Made by a program: the position numbers and the translations under genes. Source: SVQP01 sp045587385 (lineage in GTDB: Bacteria; Bacillota; Clostridia; Oscillospirales; CAG-272). From it: DNA of 64,000 bases. The notes under the pieces were generated by a model, which was not told the origin of the DNA, ran no database searches, and saw only the letters and a program-made list of their open reading frames with translations. Each line of letters starts with the position of its first letter. Position 1 is the first letter of the stretch. The stretch is from the NCBI GenBank assembly GCA_045587385.1, contig JAZNCE010000057.1, forward strand, positions 1 to 64,000. The letters run 5' to 3'. Positions 58,071 to 64,000 of the stretch are shown here, one piece after another.

Positions 58071-58204
58071 ATATAGTTGCCGCAGGCGCTGGCGATCACT
58101 GATCGCCCCTACAAGTGTTTTGGTTTTGGGTTTTATATCACAAACCCTTTACACAAATTCATGTAGGGGCGATCAGTGATCGCCAGCGCCTGCGGCAACT
58201 ATAT
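58071..58204. repeat. 134-bp MITE-like element with perfect 43-bp inverted arms
   Basis: Arms 58071-58113 and 58162-58204 are exact reverse complements. The inner 24 bp of each arm is the GTAGGGGCGATCA unit of the palindrome family; the outer 19 bp (ATATAGTTGCCGCAGGCGC) is an extension seen only here. The 48-bp centre is T-rich. No ORF. Confidence 0.92.
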
Positions 58205-58292
58205 ATGAAAGTCTATTTATAAACAACGGCTGTTTGGGGAAGAGAATCTTTCTCCGCTAATTCCGCAGCCCCGTAGTTCTGCCTTTTATATT

Positions 58293-58862
58293 TTACTCTT
58301 TGTCAAGCAGCTCTAAAAAATCCTCGGCGTGCATGACTTCAAAATGCTCAAACTTGCTGCCGCTGACCAAATGCTCGCATCTTGCATGCGAATAGGTGAA
58401 TGCGGGGGGCTTGGGCCAAATCAACAAAATCTGCTTGACGCTGTCGTCCTTAGGTGGCAGCTCCAATTTTGCGCGCTGAATGACCAGCTCGCGGCGTGCA
58501 TCAAATTCAACCTCAGCTGTTTCGGTGTTTTTATGTACTTTGTAAAACCACTTGTTAAAGTGGCGTGCTTCTGCATAATAATGATCCTTGGTCTTTTCAA
58601 TGTTCCATCTGCCGTGTGTGGAGATAAAGGAAAGCAGCGTAACGCGATAGGTCCTTGTGTGCGTGACCACGTCAAAGGTTGGCTCTCCGCGCTTGCCAAA
58701 CAGGGCAGAGGGCAGCTGTTTATGCCACGTGACCTGAATGTTCTTTTTCTCCAGCTTTTTGAGCGTGGACGACAGTGCCATTATCTTAACGGTGTACCAA
58801 GCGAGCTTGTAAATGATATAGATAATTGTGATAATAGCCAGACCGTAAAGCGCGTATAACAT
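58293..58862 (-). CDS. Membrane-anchored protein of unknown function, 189 aa
   Basis: One N-terminal membrane segment (about 3-25) is followed by a basic, mostly beta soluble domain on the cytoplasmic side (KKLEKKNIQVTWHKQLPS). I see no catalytic motif or known family. ATAAGGAGGATCACAA is a strong ribosome site. It lies 82 bp downstream of another small membrane protein on the same strand, so the two may be cotranscribed. Confidence 0.7.
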   Translation of the reverse strand: MLYALYGLAIITIIYIIYKLAWYTVKIMALSSTLKKLEKKNIQVTWHKQLPSALFGKRGEPTFDVVTHTRTYRVTLLSFISTHGRWNIEKTKDHYYAEARHFNKWFYKVHKNTETAEVEFDARRELVIQRAKLELPPKDDSVKQILLIWPKPPAFTYSHARCEHLVSGSKFEHFEVMHAEDFLELLDKE

Positions 58863-58944
58863 TTGTGATCCTCCTTATAAAAGTGTTGCTTTGTGTACGA
58901 TGACACTTTGTTTCTTGCCATGTGGACCGGTTGGAGCCGGCTGT

Positions 58945-59520
58945 TCAATCATTCTCGCAATAAACATTTTCTTTCCCACATCCGGGGCAATGATCAAATT
59001 CCTTTGCGACCAGATCGCCACAGCAGGGGCAGATGTTTCGGAGTCCCGGAGTTAAATGGATGGGATAAACAAGTCCTGGCAGATAGATCAGCTCGTCCCC
59101 AACCTCCAGTACCTCTTCAAAACGCGAATTGACCTCGACGTTGCGTATCTTTCCGTTTGGTAGCTTTACCGTGACCACCAGCACGACGCTATCCGTGAGT
59201 GCAGAAGAAACGATTACCCATCCGTTATTGGCTTTGACACGCTTGACTATAGCGGTCAGCTTGGTGATCTTTCCATGAAATCTTTTGAAATTATGCAACG
59301 GAGCAACAATGCGCCAAAACACAACAAAGAGCAGCCCGACACCGATCAAGGGGATTGCAATATGCGTATAACGAATGCACATGTACACAGCCAAAGCTAA
59401 AACCGGTAAGCTCCAAAGCAGCCACTTGCCAAGAATGCGAAGCATTCGTTCTCTGCGGTATTTTCTCAAAGCAGGGTACGCCTCGAGGGCGCGCCTTTTT
59501 GCATATTTGTACGAGTTCAT
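58945..59520 (-). CDS. Membrane protein with C-terminal zinc ribbon, 191 aa
   Basis: A basic N-terminus (RRALEAYPALRKYRRERM) precedes two membrane segments (about 33-50 and 55-72). A beta-rich soluble domain follows (GWVIVSSALTDSVVLVVTVKLPNG), and the protein ends with a zinc ribbon, CPCCGDLVAKEFDHCPGCG. The combination suggests a small membrane-associated scaffold; no function is known. The start at 59520 follows AAAAAAGGAGTCCCCAA. Overall style is close to the paralogous membrane proteins at 28.6-29.7 kb. Confidence 0.72.
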   Translation of the reverse strand: MNSYKYAKRRALEAYPALRKYRRERMLRILGKWLLWSLPVLALAVYMCIRYTHIAIPLIGVGLLFVVFWRIVAPLHNFKRFHGKITKLTAIVKRVKANNGWVIVSSALTDSVVLVVTVKLPNGKIRNVEVNSRFEEVLEVGDELIYLPGLVYPIHLTPGLRNICPCCGDLVAKEFDHCPGCGKENVYCEND

Positions 59521-59668
59521 TTGGGGACTCCTTTTTTCTTTTATAAGAGATTGCTGGACTACAACAAAATCAACCCAACATCTGTTGTCACCTGATATGT
59601 AGTTTGAAATCTGCATCACTGGGAACCAAGATAAGTTCCGCGCGAGGTGGGGCAAAGAAAACTAAACT

Positions 59669-60481
59669 CTACTGTATCCAAAGATTATTATAAGAACCTC
59701 GATAATTAAAATAATGCTGTTTATTTTCGTCAATTAATCTTGCGGTTTTCAAGATCATCAGCACATACATAATGCATTCGTCGGAGTTAAGTGCATACAT
59801 GCGTACAGAATTATTTTCATCAAGCATAACGTCGGTAGGATCATTTACATGAATTTCTGTTAACAGCTCAAGAGCCTCTGCAGCTTCCTCGGGAGAAATC
59901 TCACATTTTTTAGCTGCATACGGTGCTGTAATAGGCTTTGTCATGTTTTCCATTTCATAAGCAAAAACACGTCTCACAGTAACTTTTGACAAAATCGCAA
60001 GCACACGACCGATCCCTTCTTGCACAAGTTGATCGGCATTTGCTTGGCCTCTGTGTAACAAACCGATTTCCGATGTGGCAACCACAGCTCCTCTTTTATT
60101 TGAAAACGTTGCCGTTTTAACTTGTCGGTTTTCTGCAAGATAGGATTTCATTTTCTCCTTTTCCGCCTCAATATCTTTTCCTTCTACCATATCCACCCAA
60201 CCGCGTTGCGTAAGATCAATTACAGTATCGTACAGCATTTCAGGAATGTCATCGTAATCAATAACTTGTTGTTTTTTCGTCGGTTTTTTGCCGCAGTATA
60301 ATTCATCAACTGTGATATCAAAACAGCCTGCAATCACGGGGAGAAGCATAATGTCGGGCATTGTTACTTCGTTTTCCCACTTGGAAATCGTTTGAGAAGA
60401 TACACCAAGCATCTCGGCAAGTTGTTCCTGTGTCATCCCACTATTTTTTCTTAAATCAGCAATGTTTTTTCCTATCGTCAT
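59669..60481 (-). CDS. XRE-family regulator with C-terminal sensory-type domain, 270 aa
   Basis: Residues 1-60 are an XRE helix-turn-helix (IGKNIADLRKNSGMTQEQLA, SSQTISKWENEVTMPD, FDITVDELYCG). The remaining 200 residues are mixed alpha/beta and not recognised; NKRGAVVATSEIGLLHRG looks like a beta-hairpin core. The gene is AT-richer than the metabolic genes around it. A TTGCTT-17-TATAAT promoter lies at 60554-60526. ATGAGGAGTATTTTATA lies before the ATG. Target genes unknown. Confidence 0.83.
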   Translation of the reverse strand: MTIGKNIADLRKNSGMTQEQLAEMLGVSSQTISKWENEVTMPDIMLLPVIAGCFDITVDELYCGKKPTKKQQVIDYDDIPEMLYDTVIDLTQRGWVDMVEGKDIEAEKEKMKSYLAENRQVKTATFSNKRGAVVATSEIGLLHRGQANADQLVQEGIGRVLAILSKVTVRRVFAYEMENMTKPITAPYAAKKCEISPEEAAEALELLTEIHVNDPTDVMLDENNSVRMYALNSDECIMYVLMILKTARLIDENKQHYFNYRGSYNNLWIQ

Positions 60482-60776
60482 ATAAAATACTCCTCATTAC
60501 TTTTTGTTTCGGATCCGTTGAGATAATTATATCTCTAAAAGCAAAGAAAAGCAATAACGGATATGGAGATTGTATATCCAAAACAGAATAATCAATTACT
60601 AATTCGTTTTTTTGATAACCGAACAACACTTATTTTTCCGCTTTCCCGACGCTTGCGTCCGGGGCAAACATAGCGCGAGAAAAATATAACTGTTACCTGT
60701 CAAGCTGTCACAGTATTAGAAATCTTTGTGGAGGAAACAAAGAAGGCCTGTGCGAGGTGTGATGAAAGCAGCATCG
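60482..60776. other. Intergenic 295 bp, AT-rich
   Basis: It contains the minus-strand promoter at 60526-60554 and one GC-rich hairpin, CCCGACGC/GCGTCCGGG (60652-60663). I see no gene and no clear terminator for the upstream XRE/TPR gene. Confidence 0.5.
60526..60554 (-). promoter_or_regulatory. Promoter of the 270-aa XRE regulator
   Basis: On the minus strand TTGCTT (60554-60549), a 17-bp spacer and TATAAT (60531-60526). Confidence 0.65.
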
Positions 60777-61958
60777 TTACTGCAATTTTGCAACCCATGC
60801 CTCCCAACGGGGATCGGCTTGTATTTCCGGTTTCACGATTTCATTCTCGGGAACACACCACCAAGGCCAATCCTCTGCAAGGCTTGCAAATGATGTATGA
60901 GGGTGAGAATCGTCGTTCGCTTTCGCTTGAATAGACTCGTATGAAACTAAACGTACAAGAGGGGATGTATAGTACCCGCTATCTTTCGCACAGTATTCAT
61001 CAAAGAGCTTGAATTGTTCAAGCGCATTCTCCAGAGCCTCAAACGCATCTTCCTTTTTACCGTCCAACCAAAGATATAGGGAAAGCAACGTATACACTCT
61101 TGCTATATATCCATGATGTCTGGCGCAGTTCCCGTCGGTGCATATGGTATCAAATATTTCGATCGCGCCGCGCAGACTTTGAATCTTGTCAGCAATGGAT
61201 ATGTTATTTTTGCAAGCTATTACGCACTGTACCATGGTTTCAGAGCAAGCGCGAACCATTTCAAGCAACGCCTCTCCATACGCCTTTGCGCGTTCTTTAC
61301 CATCCGTTGCATTGATTTTCAGAAAGCCTCTTGACCCGTAAATATTTGGAGCGGTTTCGATAATCTCTTTTGCTCTATTGTGCTCTCCGATGTTTAAGTA
61401 CAGTTGAGTAAGCTCGCGGATAGCACGATGGCGAAGCTCTCCTTCCTGCACGGTTTTTAATAATTTTTCATAGAGAGATATTGCTTCTTTCCATTCAACA
61501 TAGGTGCGATGTGTTTCAACATCTAAAACATCATAACCTTCATCATCCGTCATATGATATTCACCGTAACGAACATATCCTGCGTTGTACAATACCGAGG
61601 CAAGGCACAGCATGAGTTTTTCGTTGCCGGGAAATTCAATCAATGCATTTCTTGCAAACGAAATACACTCATCTATGTTTAAGTCCACGCCATTGTTTTG
61701 AAAATTCATGTAATCGATCTTTTCCGCCAACTCGTCGATCTTTTTAGATCGTTCATTGTTGTAACCAAACAGTTCGTCAATTGAAATGCCGAAATAATTT
61801 GCAATGGAGGGGATCATCTCCATGTCGGGATAACCACCATTGGCCTCCCATCGAGAAACCGCCTGCGATGTTACTCCGATTGCCTCGGCAAGTGCTTCTT
61901 GAGTACGCCCGTCACGCCGACGCAGTTCGCGTATTTTTTGTCCTAAATCAAGTTGCAT
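60777..61958 (-). CDS. XRE regulator with TPR-like C-terminus, 393 aa
   Basis: An N-terminal XRE helix-turn-helix (IRELRRRDGRTQEALAEAIG, SQAVSRWEANGGYPD, YFGISIDELFGY) is followed by about 300 residues of helical repeats. Segments such as LMLCLASVLYNAGY, ELTQLYLNIGEHNRA and LYLWLDGKKEDAFEALENAL have TPR spacing. This is the layout of RRNPP-like or similar ligand-responsive regulators; whether a peptide binds is unknown. TTGGAGGTGCTTAT precedes the start. It diverges from the RNA methyltransferase gene. Confidence 0.85.
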   Translation of the reverse strand: MQLDLGQKIRELRRRDGRTQEALAEAIGVTSQAVSRWEANGGYPDMEMIPSIANYFGISIDELFGYNNERSKKIDELAEKIDYMNFQNNGVDLNIDECISFARNALIEFPGNEKLMLCLASVLYNAGYVRYGEYHMTDDEGYDVLDVETHRTYVEWKEAISLYEKLLKTVQEGELRHRAIRELTQLYLNIGEHNRAKEIIETAPNIYGSRGFLKINATDGKERAKAYGEALLEMVRACSETMVQCVIACKNNISIADKIQSLRGAIEIFDTICTDGNCARHHGYIARVYTLLSLYLWLDGKKEDAFEALENALEQFKLFDEYCAKDSGYYTSPLVRLVSYESIQAKANDDSHPHTSFASLAEDWPWWCVPENEIVKPEIQADPRWEAWVAKLQ

Positions 61959-61996
61959 ATAAGCACCTCCAAAATTTTTTCCACCGGTGTGATTAT

Positions 61997-62024
61997 ATTA
62001 TAGCACATATTTGTAAAAAAACAA
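61997..62024 (-). promoter_or_regulatory. Promoter of the XRE/TPR regulator
   Basis: On the minus strand TTGTTT (62024-62019), a 16-bp spacer and TATAAT (62002-61997). A CCACCGGTG palindrome (61981-61989) lies just inside the transcript and could be an operator. Confidence 0.65.
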
Positions 62025-62089
62025 TTATCAATTCGTTGTTTCGAATCCAAGTCAGCCTTGAGTCCTTGCCGCGTATCTTTCAAAAGCTC

Positions 62090-62118
62090 TTGACCTCTTT
62101 GCCGTTTTCGTGTATAAT
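62090..62118 (+). promoter_or_regulatory. Promoter of the THUMP methyltransferase
   Basis: TTGACC (62090-62095), a 17-bp spacer and TATAAT (62113-62118). Confidence 0.82.
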
Positions 62119-62146
62119 AAAGGTAATATTCATAAGGAGAGATACC

Positions 62147-63430
62147 ATGATTTTAGTTGCAACCTGTATGTTCGGGCTGGAAAAGCAGCTCGGAGAAGAG
62201 ATAGATGCGCTTGGTCTTAAGAGAGTGCACACCATGGACGGCAGAGTGACCTTTGAGGGCACGCCTGCCGACGTGGCGCGCGCCAATATGTTCTTGCGCT
62301 GCGCCGAGCGCGTGATGATCAAGCTGGGCGAGTTTCCCGCCACCACCTATGAGGAGCTGTTCCAGGGCGTCAAGGCTTTGCCTTGGGAGGAGTATATCGG
62401 CTCGTCGGATGCGTTTCCCGTCAAAGGGCATTGCATCAAGAGTAAGCTGTATTCCATCCCCGATTGTCAGAGTATCATCAAAAAGGCTGTCGTAGAGCGC
62501 CTTTCGGACAAATACGGCATTCGCTGGTTTACCGAGGACGGTGTGAAATATCAGATCGAATTTTTCCTTTTCAAGGACGTGGTCGCGCTGATGCTGGACA
62601 CCTCGGGCATTGCGCTGCATAAGCGCGGCTACCGCCCCATGGCGGGTGTCGCACCTTTGCGCGAAACCTTGGCGGCATCCATTGCGCTGACCGCAAGACC
62701 CAAGGAGGACATTCTGTTTTGGGATCCTTTCTGCGGCTCGGGCACGATTGCCATTGAGGCTGCCATGATTGCCACGCGCCGCGCTCCGGGCTTAGGCAGA
62801 GAGTTTGCAGGGCAGGATTTTGCCTGCATCCCCGAGCGCGCATGGACGGACGCAGCCACCGAGGCGCAGGATCTGATCATCCGCGACAGCAAGTTTGAGG
62901 CTTGGGCTTCGGATATTGACGAAGACATGCTGGACGTGACCTACGAGAACGCAACGCGCGCAGGCGTGGAGGAGTACCTCAACATTTTCCACGCAGACGC
63001 AAGAAAGATCAAGCGCGAGGAGCGAAAGGGAACGGTCGTTTGCAATCCGCCTTACGGTGAGCGTATGATGGAAGAGGACGAGGTACGCGCGCTGTACCGC
63101 GACATGGGCAAGACCTTTGCCGAGCTGTACCCCTGGCACGTGTATATTATCACTTCCTATCCCGAGTTTGAGCGCAGCTTCGGGCGCGTGGCGGACAAGA
63201 CCCACCGCCTGTATAACGGCATGCTGCCTTGCACCCTCTACGAATATTTCCGCGATCCCGCGGAGGCAAAAAAGCCGTATTTCGAGCAGAAAAAGCCCGC
63301 GTTTGATAAGAGCAAGCCCTTCCGTAAGGATGAGCAAAAGCCGTATCATAAGGAAGGCGGTAAGCCGCACTTCGATGGCAAAAAGAAGTTCGATAAGGAT
63401 GCCAAAAAGCCTGATTTCAAGAAAAAATAA
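62147..63430 (+). CDS. THUMP-domain class I RNA methyltransferase (RlmL/YpsC-like)
   Basis: The 427-residue protein has an N-terminal ferredoxin-like plus THUMP part (about 1-155), then a Rossmann methyltransferase: SAM motif DPFCGSGTIAIEAAM, acidic ASDIDEDM and the N2-guanine catalytic motif CNPPYGERM. It should make m2G in 23S rRNA or a similar site. After residue about 375 comes an unusual tail of about 50 residues made almost only of Lys, Pro, Asp, Phe and His, absent from typical family members and probably disordered RNA-binding. The start at 62147 follows AAGGAGAGATACC. Confidence 0.92.
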   Translation: MILVATCMFGLEKQLGEEIDALGLKRVHTMDGRVTFEGTPADVARANMFLRCAERVMIKLGEFPATTYEELFQGVKALPWEEYIGSSDAFPVKGHCIKSKLYSIPDCQSIIKKAVVERLSDKYGIRWFTEDGVKYQIEFFLFKDVVALMLDTSGIALHKRGYRPMAGVAPLRETLAASIALTARPKEDILFWDPFCGSGTIAIEAAMIATRRAPGLGREFAGQDFACIPERAWTDAATEAQDLIIRDSKFEAWASDIDEDMLDVTYENATRAGVEEYLNIFHADARKIKREERKGTVVCNPPYGERMMEEDEVRALYRDMGKTFAELYPWHVYIITSYPEFERSFGRVADKTHRLYNGMLPCTLYEYFRDPAEAKKPYFEQKKPAFDKSKPFRKDEQKPYHKEGGKPHFDGKKKFDKDAKKPDFKKK

Positions 63431-63550
63431 GCGTTTTTGGCGGTAAAAATGGCTGATGTAACACGCCGTGTTGCAAAAAAATCGGGGCGTGCGGTGGACT
63501 TCTGCCGCGCTTTGCGGTATCATAGGGACATCAAGTAAGGGAGGTCTTTT

Positions 63551-64000
63551 ATGAGCTTTGGAACAAATATCGGATATTTGAGAAAAAAGAAGGGCATGAC
63601 GCAAGAGGAGTTTGCCGAGCGCATGTACGTATCTAGGCAGACGGTCTCGCGCTGGGAAACCGACTCGGTGTACCCCGACGTAGAAACCGTGATCAAGCTG
63701 TGCGAGGTGCTGGAATGCGACATGGAAACGCTTGTCAGAGGGGACGCGAGCATCGAAAAAATGCTTGATGAGTTAGCACCAAGTCTTGAAACCGATCAGG
63801 CAAAAAATAGCAAAAAAGTGAGGTTTCGTGTGGATATCACGCTTCTCAACGCTGCCATCAGCGCAATCGTAGCAGTGCTGGCAATTGCTGCGTGTGTGAT
63901 TTTAGGGGTTGTATGCGGAGCATGGCAATTAGGTTGGTTGATCGTTGCAATCGCTGTTTCGGTGTGCGCTCTGAGCGCGGTCGTTTGCTATATGCTGCTG
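63551..64000 (+). CDS. XRE regulator with membrane helices, truncated by window end
   Basis: The first 150 codons are visible and the frame is open at the window edge. Residues 1-66 are an XRE helix-turn-helix (IGYLRKKKGMTQEEFAERM, SRQTVSRWETDSVYPD, LECDMETLVRG). After a linker, two hydrophobic segments (about 102-122 and 128-150) are membrane helices, so it is a membrane-bound HTH protein, a common Clostridia type. AAGGGAGGTCTTTT precedes the ATG. A weak TGGACT-17-TATCAT promoter lies at 63494-63522. Confidence 0.85.
   Translation, partial: MSFGTNIGYLRKKKGMTQEEFAERMYVSRQTVSRWETDSVYPDVETVIKLCEVLECDMETLVRGDASIEKMLDELAPSLETDQAKNSKKVRFRVDITLLNAAISAIVAVLAIAACVILGVVCGAWQLGWLIVAIAVSVCALSAVVCYMLL

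Overview
The window reads as chromosomal DNA of an anaerobic, low-GC-lineage Gram-positive bacterium, most likely a gut Clostridia member (Oscillospirales-like). This placement is inferred, not searched. The support is: strong AGGAGG-type ribosome sites; many textbook TTGACA-17-TATAAT promoters; a GAAC-N4-GTT(T/C) LexA box; a class III (oxygen-sensitive) ribonucleotide reductase; GTP-type PEP carboxykinase; a SipW-type signal peptidase; SpoVB/MurJ-type flippase; and moderate GC with GC-rich third positions. I see no rRNA, tRNA, CRISPR array, transposase or phage gene.

Layout. 0.1-6 kb: a HAD phosphatase, then a four-gene secretion cluster (two SipW-dependent TasA/camelysin-like exported proteins, a SipW-type signal peptidase with a long polytopic N-terminus, and a DUF5305-like membrane protein). 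6-13 kb: AAA ATPase, M20 amidohydrolase, nucleotidyltransferase, YD-repeat lipoprotein, Gfo/Idh/MocA oxidoreductase and a DUF4091 lipoprotein. 13-14.7 kb: a hairpin array, an AT-rich HESTH metalloprotease-like gene and an orphan promoter-terminator unit. 14.7-24.5 kb: carbohydrate esterase, P1 peptidase, GH2 beta-mannosidase, a convergent three-gene M20 peptidase/DUF5058 operon, and a TIM-barrel protein with HTH-like N-terminus. 24.5-27.3 kb: a P-type Ca/Mn ATPase under a yybP-ykoY (Mn2+) riboswitch. 27.5-32.8 kb: a tightly packed cluster from threonine aldolase to alpha/beta hydrolase, then a lipoprotein. 32.9-36.6 kb: MFS transporter, GH43, a small membrane protein and a PHP phosphoesterase. 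36.8-39.1 kb: a GntR(YtrA)-ABC operon. 39.2-46 kb: GH106-like protein, SDR, ThuA plus metallo-beta-lactamase-fold pair, and pckG. 46.2-54.1 kb: lexA-ABC-nrdG, then nrdD (with a fused thioredoxin-like domain) and trxB. 54.1-55.2 kb: a repeat-rich segment around a small XRE regulator. 55.2-64 kb: flippase, DUF1343/NamZ, membrane proteins, XRE regulators and a THUMP-domain RNA methyltransferase; the last gene runs off the window.

How it fits together. Most sugar-active enzymes (beta-mannosidase, GH43, GH106-like, TIM-barrel protein) lack signal peptides and stand alone or in pairs with MFS, P1 peptidase or sugar oxidoreductase genes, which suggests intracellular trimming of imported oligosaccharides rather than one large polysaccharide locus. 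The dNTP genes look wired to DNA damage (nrdG in the lexA transcription unit) and to NrdR (paired boxes before nrdD), with trxB positioned to recharge the redoxin domain fused to NrdD.

The signals I consider most worth a second look are non-coding: (i) a REP/BIME-like family of palindromes with a shared GTAGGG tail but exchangeable core stems, in single and inverted-pair form, up to a 134-bp element with perfect 43-bp inverted arms; (ii) two inverted copies of a roughly 150-165 bp hairpin-rich element flanking the XRE gene at 54.5 kb, with arrays of small hairpins; (iii) the nrdD promoter nested in the 5' arm of a terminator, so that only read-through transcripts should terminate; and (iv) the SipW/TasA-like/DUF5305 cluster, the best candidate for an under-described protein system.
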